From JAIBJN01 sp035461525 (GTDB taxonomy: Bacteria; Actinomycetota; Thermoleophilia; Gaiellales; Gaiellaceae): a stretch of DNA of 15,317 nucleotides. Made by a program: the position numbers and the translations under genes. The DNA lies in assembly GCA_035461525.1 (NCBI GenBank), contig DATHVD010000065.1, forward strand, positions 1 to 15,317, read 5' to 3'. Positions 1 through 5,472 of the stretch are shown here, one piece after another. Below the pieces are notes generated by a model that worked only from the letters and a program-made list of their open reading frames with translations, did not search any database and had not been told where the DNA came from. Positions within the stretch are counted from its first letter, which is position 1. Each line of letters starts with the position of its first letter.

Positions 1-2
1 CG

Positions 3-86
3 GAGGAGCAGGAGCGGCCGCTCGGCTTCCGCCTCGCCGCCGCGGCCGAGGAGGCCGTCGAGTACGAGCCCCCGCCGGGGGCGTGA
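3..86 (+). CDS. C-terminal end of a citrate synthase / citryl-CoA lyase-like protein (partial)
   Basis: Only the last 27 codons lie in the window, ending at the TGA at 84-86. The visible residues (EEQERPLGFRLAAA, then EEAVEYEP) resemble the C-terminal tail of the citrate synthase superfamily, particularly the actinobacterial citryl-CoA lyase-like group, where a helix ending in HLAEEQ precedes a short tail ending in an EY motif. The preceding residues of this tail can be read in the duplicated copy at 86-253 (LGFPTAAVKAVPILARTASL), which supports the family. Family members cleave or form citryl-CoA or a related acyl-CoA. The catalytic His and Asp lie outside the window, so activity cannot be judged. 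The stop overlaps an ATG (TGATG), as does the second copy's stop with the ligase start. Confidence 0.55.
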   Translation, partial: EEQERPLGFRLAAAAEEAVEYEPPPGA

Positions 87-253
87 TGCTCGATCTCGGC
101 TTCCCAACCGCAGCGGTCAAGGCCGTTCCGATCCTCGCGCGGACGGCGAGCCTGCTCGCGCACCTCGCGGAGGAGCAGGAGCGGCCGCTCGGCTTCCGCC
201 TCGCCGCCGCGGCCGAGGAGGCCGTCGAGTACGAGCCCCCGCCGGGGGCGTGA
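86..253 (+). pseudogene. Chimeric 55-codon reading frame: duplicated lyase tail with the ligase start codon
   Basis: An ATG at 86-88 (overlapping the TGA at 84-86) opens a frame that starts MLDLGFPTAAVKAVP and runs through ARTASLLAHLAEEQ to the same tail and stop as the lyase-like protein, at 251-253. The duplication has joined the first codons of the downstream ligase gene (ATGCTCGA) to the 3' end of the lyase gene. It therefore inherits the translational-coupling start and could be translated, but encodes only the last two helices of the enzyme and no catalytic centre. It is most simply a by-product of the duplication; its main effect would be to add one extra start/stop cycle between the lyase and the ligase. 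Confidence 0.6.
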
Positions 254-1545
254 TGCTCGAGCCGGAGGTCGAGGCGCGCCCCTGGGAGGAGCAGCTCGCC
301 CTCGACGACGAGAGCTACCGCGCCCAGCTCGCCTACCTCCTCGAGCGCTCGGTGTTCTACCGCGAGAAGCTCGGGGTCGCCGACGCCCGGGAGGCCGGCG
401 GGCTCGGCGGGATCTCCGCCCTGCCGCTCACCGAGAAGGCCGAGCTGCGGGAGACGGTCACGCCGGAGAGCCCGTTCGGCGCACACCTCTGCGCGGGCCC
501 GGGCGAGATCGTGCGCATCTACTCCACGAGCGGTACGACGGGCACGCCCAGCTACATCCCGCTGACGGCGGGCGACCTCGCAAACTGGGTCACCGGCTCG
601 GCCCGGAGCTACGCGGCCTCGGGGATCGCGGTCGGCGAGCGCATCGTCTCCACGTACAACGCCGGGCCGTTCGTGGCCGGGGCGGCGCTCGCGTCCTTCG
701 ACCGGATCGGCCTCTGCCACATCCCCGTCGGCACCGGGAACACCGAGCGGCTGGTTCGCGCCGTCGAGCTTCTCCGCCCGGAGGCCGTCGTGCTCACGCC
801 CTCGTACGCGGCCCACCTCGTCGAGGGGGCGGCCGAGCGCGGGCGCGACCTGCGCGGCTCGAGCGTCGAGCGCGTCCTCGTCGCTGGCGAGCCGGGCGGC
901 GGGGAGCCTGCGTTCCGCGCGCAGCTCGAGGAGGGCTGGGGCGCCCGGGTCACCGAGGCGATGGGGATCGGCGACATCGGCGTCTCGCTCTGGGGCGAGT
1001 GCGAGGAGCAGGACGGCATGCACCTCGGCGCGCGCGGGTTCGTTCACGCCGAGCTGATCGACCCCGAAAGCGGGGAGGCGCTCGAGCTCGAGGACGGGGC
1101 CGCCGGGGAGCTCGTCCTCACCCACCTGCGCCACCGCGCCGCGCCGCTCCTGCGCTTCCGCACGCGCGACCACGTTCTTGTGAAGACGAGCCCGTGCCCG
1201 TGCGGCCGCACCGGCCCGCGCATCCGCTGCGTCGGGCGGACGGACGAAATGCTCATCGTGCGAGGCGTCAACGTCTTCCCCGCGGCGGTCCGCGAGGTGG
1301 TGGGCGCCTTCGCGCCCGCGGTCAGCGGGCACGTGCTCGTGCGGCCGCGGTCGCCCGGCGTGAAGCAGGAGCCGCCGCTCCCCGTCGAGGTCGAGCTCGC
1401 GCGGGACGCGCGGGGCGACGACGCGCTCGCCGACGCGATCCGCGCGCGGCTGCGCGAGGCACTCCTCATCCGGACGGAGGTCGCGCTCGTCCCCTTCGGC
1501 AGCCTGCAGCGGAGCGAGTACAAGTCCACGCTCGTCGAGCGCTGA
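253..1545 (+). CDS. Phenylacetate-CoA ligase (PaaK)-like AMP-binding acyl-CoA ligase
   Basis: This 430-residue protein belongs to the PaaK branch of the adenylate-forming enzymes, which activate a carboxylic acid with ATP to an acyl-AMP and transfer it to CoA in the cytoplasm. The length suits the family. Visible motifs are the phosphate-binding loop YSTSGTTGTP at residues 90-99, the AMP-site region EAMGIGDIG near 235-245, a CPCGR motif at 315-319 typical of PaaK proteins, and the hinge stretch GRTDEML at 328-334 followed by the small C-terminal domain with VNVFP. I choose the ATG at 253 because it overlaps the upstream stop (TGATG), implying translational coupling; a GTG one codon upstream is the alternative. 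The C-terminal LQRSEYKS resembles the catalytic-lysine region of the family. The acid substrate is unknown; aryl acetate, benzoate-type or other organic acids are all possible. Confidence 0.88.
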   Translation: MLEPEVEARPWEEQLALDDESYRAQLAYLLERSVFYREKLGVADAREAGGLGGISALPLTEKAELRETVTPESPFGAHLCAGPGEIVRIYSTSGTTGTPSYIPLTAGDLANWVTGSARSYAASGIAVGERIVSTYNAGPFVAGAALASFDRIGLCHIPVGTGNTERLVRAVELLRPEAVVLTPSYAAHLVEGAAERGRDLRGSSVERVLVAGEPGGGEPAFRAQLEEGWGARVTEAMGIGDIGVSLWGECEEQDGMHLGARGFVHAELIDPESGEALELEDGAAGELVLTHLRHRAAPLLRFRTRDHVLVKTSPCPCGRTGPRIRCVGRTDEMLIVRGVNVFPAAVREVVGAFAPAVSGHVLVRPRSPGVKQEPPLPVEVELARDARGDDALADAIRARLREALLIRTEVALVPFGSLQRSEYKSTLVER

Positions 1546-1546
1546 C

Positions 1547-2008
1547 GTGCGCGGGCCGGTCACGCACGACGGGCCCCTCGTCGTCACCGAGAAGGCGCGC
1601 AGCGTCGACGTGGTCTGGGGCTTCCTGACGGTCGTCTTCGCGGTCGCGCTCGTCCGCGGCCACCTCGGCGCCGGGTCGGCCACGGGTCGGATCGCCGTGG
1701 ACGCGGGCATGGGTCTGCTCTTCGCCGGCTCGGCGGGCGGCTGGTGGTGGTTTCGCCGCCACCCGGCGCGACTCGAGGTCACGCCGGAGGAGATCGCGTT
1801 CGTGCACCGCGGGCGGCGGCGGTCGGCCACCATCCTGCGCGGGGCCGGCGACCTCGCGATCCGCACGAGGCACCTCGGCGGCCAGAACAGGCTCCACTTC
1901 CTGACGGGGGCTGGCTCGGAGGAGGCGATCCCGCTGACGACCTTCGACCACGCCGAGGTCGAGACCGCCTGCCGCGCACAGGGCTGGCGCTTCGACGGCG
2001 ACCTGTAG
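1547..2008 (+). CDS. Small membrane protein with a PH-like soluble tail, function unknown
   Basis: 153 residues starting at a GTG one base after the ligase stop, so translation is probably coupled. I recognise no named family with certainty. Two hydrophobic segments are visible, at about residues 23-42 (VVWGFLTVVFAVALV) and 50-68, the latter ending in a tryptophan/arginine-rich border (GGWWWFRRHP). They are followed by a basic, strand-rich soluble part of about 80 residues whose pattern (LEVTPEEIAFVHRGRRR, then IPLTTFD) resembles bacterial PH-like (YdbT/bPH) domains on a two-helix anchor. The tail would face the cytoplasm by the positive-inside rule. Nothing links it to the chemistry of the neighbouring enzymes except position. 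The assignment to a PH-like fold is tentative. Confidence 0.75.
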   Translation: MRGPVTHDGPLVVTEKARSVDVVWGFLTVVFAVALVRGHLGAGSATGRIAVDAGMGLLFAGSAGGWWWFRRHPARLEVTPEEIAFVHRGRRRSATILRGAGDLAIRTRHLGGQNRLHFLTGAGSEEAIPLTTFDHAEVETACRAQGWRFDGDL

Positions 2009-2051
2009 CTGGTCTTTGCCCGCGCAACCAATCCGTGAGAGACTGCCGGTC

Positions 2052-2636
2052 GTGCGCAAGCTCCAGAGCCAGGGCGTCCACCACATCACGCTCGTCGGAG
2101 CCGACCGGAAGACGTCGATCGGCTTCTGGGAGGGCGTGCTCGGCATGCCGTTCGTCTTCGAGCAGCCGAACCTCGACAACGAGTCGGAGAGCCACCTCTA
2201 CTTCGACCCGGGCGACGGCCGCCTCATCACCGTCTTCACGAACGAGGAGCGCACGCCCGACCCGACCCGGACGTCCACCGGCCAGGGCTGCGTCCACCAC
2301 ATCGCCTTCTCGCTCTCGCAGGCGAGCTTCAGGCAGACGGTGGAGCGGCTGGACGAGCGGGGAATCCGGCACAGCGGCGTCAAGGACCGGGGCTTCATGG
2401 ACTCGATCTACTTCGAGGACCCGCTGGGGCTCCTGATCGAGCTCGCCTCCTACCGCTTCGAGCCGCCGCACGGGCACACGCACGCCGACGTGCTCCTCGC
2501 GGCGCACGGCCTCCGTGTGGAGCGAGGCGACTACAACATCGCCGAGGAGCACCTCGCGGACGCCATCGAGGCGCTCGTCGCGCGTTCGCGGGCGTCGCTC
2601 TCGGACGACCGCTCGCCGCAGGATCCGTACACCTAG
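2052..2636 (+). CDS. VOC-fold (glyoxalase / ring-cleavage dioxygenase superfamily) protein
   Basis: 194 residues from the GTG at 2052. The protein shows two consecutive beta-alpha-beta-beta-beta modules: the first opens with GVHHITLVG (residues 8-16) and the second with GCVHHIAFSL (79-88), closing with LLIELAS where E130 is a probable metal ligand together with a histidine from each HH pair. Family members use a divalent metal for dioxygenation, isomerisation or lyase reactions; known relatives include glyoxalase I and extradiol dioxygenases. A C-terminal extension of about 60 residues is rich in charged helix. The start is chosen because a GAGAG stretch lies about 10 bases upstream and because VOC proteins usually begin shortly before the first HH; an in-frame TTG at 2016 would add 12 residues. 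The neighbouring GST and CoA ligase suggest a catabolic role, with substrate unknown. Confidence 0.85.
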   Translation: MRKLQSQGVHHITLVGADRKTSIGFWEGVLGMPFVFEQPNLDNESESHLYFDPGDGRLITVFTNEERTPDPTRTSTGQGCVHHIAFSLSQASFRQTVERLDERGIRHSGVKDRGFMDSIYFEDPLGLLIELASYRFEPPHGHTHADVLLAAHGLRVERGDYNIAEEHLADAIEALVARSRASLSDDRSPQDPYT

Positions 2637-2652
2637 ACCGGGAGGAACCACA

Positions 2653-3351
2653 GTGGCTGCGAACACGCTGAGCATCCTGAAGCCGAGCGTCAACAACCTC
2701 TGCGTCCGCGCCTTCGTCCGCGCCGCGGGGCTCGACTTCGAGGAGGTGGACGTGTGGGGCAAGAAGTCGACGCCGGACTTCCTGGCCAAGGACCCGGCCG
2801 ACCTGACGCCGCTGCTCGAAGAGGAAGGCCTGCCGAAGGGGTCGCTCTGGGAGAGCTGCGCCGTCATGGCCTACCTCGCCAACAAGCACGGCCTCGACCG
2901 CTTCTACCCGGCCGACCCGGGCGAGCGCGCGTACGTGGACAGCGCGATGTTCTACCTGATCGGCACGTTCTACCCCCTGCTCGCGCGCGCGACGTACCCC
3001 GCGCTCGGCTTCGGGCAGTACCCGGGCGAGGTCGCCACGGCCGACGTCGACGACGAACTCAAGGAGCGCGCCCGCCGGGAGGCCGAGGACGCGCTCGCGG
3101 CGCCGCTCGAGGCGTTCCGGGCGTTCTTCCTGGACGGGCGGCGCTTCGTCGGCGGCGACCACCCGTCGATCGCCGACCTGCGCTGGGCCGCGTCGCTCGA
3201 GTTCCTCCGCGCGATCGACTACGACTTCCCCGGCTGGGCCGAGGAATACATGAGCGCGATCGAGGAGGCCCTCGGAGAGGCCTACACCGAGCCGGCCGCC
3301 GACGTCCGCGGCTACGTCGAGCACGTGAAGTCGCAGGCCGCCGCTTCGTGA
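2653..3351 (+). CDS. Glutathione S-transferase family protein
   Basis: 232 residues from a GTG at 2653, preceded by GGGAGG about 8 bases upstream, which decides the start over longer in-frame alternatives. The N-terminal 80 residues fit the thioredoxin-like GST domain: a strand (TLSILK), a possible active-site region PSVNNLCVR at 11-19, a TPLL turn at 52-55 where the cis-proline is expected, and WESCAVMAYLA at 66-76 containing the Glu-Ser pair that binds the glutamyl part of glutathione. The rest is helical with a late GGDHPSIADLRWA motif containing the N-capping aspartate typical of GST C-terminal domains. Many actinobacteria lack glutathione, so the true thiol cofactor or a non-catalytic role remains open. 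The stop overlaps the next start (GTGA). Confidence 0.88.
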   Translation: MAANTLSILKPSVNNLCVRAFVRAAGLDFEEVDVWGKKSTPDFLAKDPADLTPLLEEEGLPKGSLWESCAVMAYLANKHGLDRFYPADPGERAYVDSAMFYLIGTFYPLLARATYPALGFGQYPGEVATADVDDELKERARREAEDALAAPLEAFRAFFLDGRRFVGGDHPSIADLRWAASLEFLRAIDYDFPGWAEEYMSAIEEALGEAYTEPAADVRGYVEHVKSQAAAS

Positions 3352-3761
3352 TCCTCGACGCGTTCGACGACCTCAACTGGCTCGCGGCCCTCGTCGCCGC
3401 GCTCGCCTGGTTTGCGTTCAGCGCCGTCTGGTATTCCGTGCCGCCGCTCAGCCGGGCGTGGCAGAGCGCCGCTCGCGTGCGGATGGACGAGGGCCCGCCG
3501 CTCGCGGCGGTCCTCCTCCCGACCGCGATCGGCTACTTCGTGACCTCGGTCGGCATCGCGCTCCTCGCGAAGGCGATCGGCGCGACGAACGTCGCGGACG
3601 GCATCGCGCTCGGCGTCGTCCTCGGAGTGGCCTTCGGCGTCGTCGGGGCCGTCGTCACGCAGCTCTACGAGAACAAGGGAGGCGCGTACTGGCTGATCAA
3701 CGGCCTGAACGCGGTGATCGCGTTCTCCATCGTCGGGGTGATCGTCTCGGTCTGGGACTGA
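3348..3761 (+). CDS. DUF1761-like small integral membrane protein
   Basis: 137 residues, starting at a GTG that overlaps the GST stop (GTGA), so translation is coupled. Four hydrophobic segments are visible at about residues 10-32, 54-76, 83-105 and 116-135. The N-terminal pattern LNWLAALVAA followed by AVWYSVPPLSRAW matches my knowledge of the DUF1761 family, where a conserved W-Y-S motif follows the first helix, and the last helix preceded by INGLNAV is also typical. The biochemical function of the family is unknown. It is the last gene of the + strand run and is followed by a palindrome that separates it from a convergent gene. Confidence 0.78.
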   Translation: MILDAFDDLNWLAALVAALAWFAFSAVWYSVPPLSRAWQSAARVRMDEGPPLAAVLLPTAIGYFVTSVGIALLAKAIGATNVADGIALGVVLGVAFGVVGAVVTQLYENKGGAYWLINGLNAVIAFSIVGVIVSVWD

Positions 3762-3800
3762 CGCCCCGCCGCCGCCACCCGCTTCCGGCCACTTCCCCAG

Positions 3801-3832
3801 GGACACGACGGTGCCAGGCACTCGACGTGTCC
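3801..3832. repeat. REP-like compound palindrome between convergent genes, possible bidirectional terminator
   Basis: Two nested inverted repeats share one centre: outer arms GGACAC (3801-3806) and GTGTCC (3827-3832), inner arms GTGCC (3811-3815) and GGCAC (3817-3821) around a single A. The bases between the arms (GACG, TCGAC) do not pair fully. It lies 39 bp after the stop of the DUF1761-like gene and 7 bp beyond the stop of the convergent exporter, where a bidirectional terminator would be expected, although no T-run follows. Inner cores of the GTGCC-N-GGCAC kind recur as dispersed palindromes in many high-GC genomes, so it may be a member of such a family; only one copy is seen here. Confidence 0.6.
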
Positions 3833-3839
3833 AGGAGGG

Positions 3840-4697
3840 TCAGCGGGTCGCGCCCACGAGCGCGCCGCCGGCGACGACGAGGAGCGCCACGAGGACGAGC
3901 CGGCGGCCGATCAGCTCGCCGCGGCCGAGGAACAGGGCCGCCAGGACGACCGTCCAGAGGACGCCGGTGCCGGCCAGCGGGGCGACGACGGTGACGCGGG
4001 CGCGGGCGAGCGCCTCGAAGAGCGTCACCTGCGCGAGCGCGGTCACGAGGGCGGAGAGCGCGAAAGGCGGGACTGCTGCCCGGAAGCGCTCGAGCGCCGA
4101 CGGGCGCCGCAGGAGGTTGGCCACGAGGACGAGTGAGGCTCCGAGCATGATCGCCGCCGACTGCACGAGCGGGTCCGCCTCGACGTCCCCGCCCACAGCG
4201 CGCGCGACGTTGTCGCGGAGGCCGAACGCCGCCGCCACCGTCAGTGCGAGCCCGGCGCCGTAGGCGCGGTAGCCGTCCGGCCGCACGCGCTCCCACGCGA
4301 GCGCGACGCCGCCCGCGACGACCAGCAGGGTCCCCGCCACGAGCGGCCAGCGCAGCGGCTCGCCGAACGCGACGATGGCGAAGAGCGCCGAGAAAAGCGG
4401 CGCCATCCCGAAGAGGATCCCGGCGCGCGAGGCCCCCGCGGCCTGCACCGCGTGCACGACGAGGAGCTGGGAGACGCCCGGGACGAAGGCGCCGAGCGCG
4501 ACGAACGGCCAGAGCTCGCCGGCGCCGAAGCCGGAGCCGAACGCGAGCGCGGCCGCCGTGACGAAGACGAACGCGAGCGCCGAGATCACCGCCGCGCCGG
4601 CGTCGACGTCCCCGACGCGCGCGAGCCCGCGGCGCATCGTGACGTTGAGCGCGCCGAAGAAGAGCCCCGCGAGGCAGGCGAAAACGACGCCGGTCAA
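3840..4697 (-). CDS. EamA/DMT-superfamily transporter
   Basis: 285 residues with about ten hydrophobic helices in two homologous halves (about 4-135 and 148-283), the layout of the drug/metabolite transporter superfamily. The first half ends with FAIVAFGEPLRWPLVAGTLL, matching the conserved end-of-EamA pattern (F-GE-L---G), and the second half ends with a similar LFLGRGELIGRRLV stretch. Members are inner-membrane exporters for amino acids, nucleotides, drugs or other metabolites; the substrate here cannot be told. The start is TTG at 4697, with AAGG 7 bases upstream and the first helix starting at once; a later ATG would remove that helix. It stands alone on the - strand, convergent with the DUF1761-like gene. 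Confidence 0.88.
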   Translation of the reverse strand: MTGVVFACLAGLFFGALNVTMRRGLARVGDVDAGAAVISALAFVFVTAAALAFGSGFGAGELWPFVALGAFVPGVSQLLVVHAVQAAGASRAGILFGMAPLFSALFAIVAFGEPLRWPLVAGTLLVVAGGVALAWERVRPDGYRAYGAGLALTVAAAFGLRDNVARAVGGDVEADPLVQSAAIMLGASLVLVANLLRRPSALERFRAAVPPFALSALVTALAQVTLFEALARARVTVVAPLAGTGVLWTVVLAALFLGRGELIGRRLVLVALLVVAGGALVGATR

Positions 4698-4811
4698 GCG
4701 CGTACCTTGTCAGAGCGCGGCGCGCGCGTCTGCGCGAGCCTCTGGCGTCGCGGCAGAGAGGGCCCGCGCGCCGCCGGCCCCTCTCCCACGATGGTGCTAC
4801 AGCCCGAAGCG
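4698..4811. other. Short intergenic region: exporter leader and relic hairpin
   Basis: These 114 bases lie between the exporter start and the end of the M28 relic, both on the - strand. They contain the exporter ribosome binding site (AAGG close to 4705-4708 on the - strand) and a hairpin at 4756-4785. I see no clear -35/-10 pair. Confidence 0.4.
4756..4785 (-). terminator. Hairpin downstream of the M28 relic
   Basis: GAGAGGG (4756-4762) pairs with CCCTCTC (4779-4785), and two or three further G-C pairs are possible inside with one bulge. It begins 27 bases beyond the stop of the M28 relic in the direction of its transcription, the position expected for that gene's old terminator. There is no obvious T-run on the - strand, so termination efficiency is uncertain. 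Confidence 0.4.
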
Positions 4812-5427
4812 CTACGGGTGCTCGCTTCCGCCGCTGCTCCCGGCGGTGCCCTCCGGGCCCGCCGGCGCCCGGATACGGAGGTTGCCGGGCACCTTCTTGC
4901 CCGGAACGCCGTTCCGTCTTCGTCGTAGGCGTACGTGAGGACGGCGAACGCGGTCGCGTCCGAGTTGACGTCGAGCGCGTGCATGCTTGTGTTGTCGAAC
5001 GTGTCGCAGGCGAGGTGGTAGCACGGGTCGTACTGCCGGCCCGCGGTCCCGCCCCAGATCGCCGCCTGCTCGGGCGTCTTCGGGACTTCGGCGCCGGTGA
5101 AGAGGCCGCCGGCCGGGATCCCCTTGAGGATGAACGCCTGGAAGTCGCTCTGACCCGCCGAACTCCGCGTCGTCGTACGGCTCGCCTGCGAGCGTGTAGT
5201 AGGACTCGAAGAGGTCCTCGATCGCGATCGAGCCGTCCGGCACCGGCACGGGGGCCGGGAACCCGGACTCGTCGCCGTCGTACACCATGAAGATGTAGTT
5301 CGGCGAGCCGGGACCGTGTTGACGTTCAGGTAAGCGCGATCCGGTCGAGCTCCTCCTGGCCGAGGCCGTTCACGTACTCGGTGGAGCCGATGAGTCCGGC
5401 CTCCTCGGCGCCCCATACGCGAAAAAG
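4812..5427 (-). pseudogene. M28-family zinc aminopeptidase, N-terminally truncated and frameshifted
   Basis: Homology to the catalytic half of secreted M28 aminopeptidases (Streptomyces griseus aminopeptidase type) can be followed through five segments in changing frames. About 5427-5332 gives FRVWGAEEAGLIGS with the general-base and metal Glu pair; 5331-5311 gives YLNVN; 5308-5150 gives SPNYIFMVYDGDESG; 5149-4917 gives SDFQAFILKGIPAGGLFTG, then YHLACDTFDN with the metal His; 4916-4812 gives NGVPGKKVPGNL and the stop. At least four indels separate them. The zinc-ligand Asp expected in the YLNFDM-type motif reads as Asn. Nothing upstream of the GAEE motif remains: the homology ends about 45 bp before the first LuxR-type gene. 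Neighbouring genes are all intact, so random sequencing error is an unlikely explanation. Confidence 0.82.
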
Positions 5428-5456
5428 GGGGCGCGGAGGCAACCGGGCCGGGAAGA

Positions 5457-5467
5457 GGTCTATCGTT
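5457..5467 (+). promoter_or_regulatory. Start-proximal box shared by the two regulators (possible -10 of a leaderless promoter), copy 1
   Basis: The 11-mer GGTCTATCGTT lies 5 bases before the GTG at 5473 and recurs exactly at 8040-8050 with the same 5-base gap to the next GTG. TATCGT (5461-5466) resembles an actinobacterial -10 hexamer, and transcription about 7 bases downstream would begin at the GTG itself, giving a leaderless message. No Shine-Dalgarno motif lies at usable distance (GGAAGAGG is 14 bases away). I find no convincing -35 element. Confidence 0.45.
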
Positions 5468-5472
5468 GGCTC

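Larger units (their letters stand above)
1..260 (+). repeat. Tandem direct duplication, 167-bp period, of the lyase 3' end
   Basis: Bases 1-93 recur without a mismatch at 168-260, an offset of 167 bp. The repeat carries the last 27 codons of the lyase-like gene, its stop codon, the overlapping ATG of the next gene and a few bases beyond. The copies diverge after 93 and 260: the first runs into TCTCGGCTTCCC, the second into the ligase gene. Bases 94-167 encode the part of the lyase tail that normally precedes the repeat, so the complete unit is most likely 167 bp and the rest of copy one lies upstream of the window. The absence of mismatches means the event is recent or is an assembly artefact. 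Confidence 0.9.

Noticed and set aside
2515..2652. Longer N-terminus for the glutathione S-transferase
   Set aside because: The extra residues overlap the VOC gene and are Arg/Ser-rich; the GTG at 2653 has GGGAGG upstream and puts the thioredoxin strand at the N-terminus.
5408..5434. 7-bp stem GCGCCCC/GGGGCGC with an A-rich loop before the first regulator
   Set aside because: One arm lies in the GAEE coding sequence of the M28 relic, so the pairing is probably accidental; no T-run follows.
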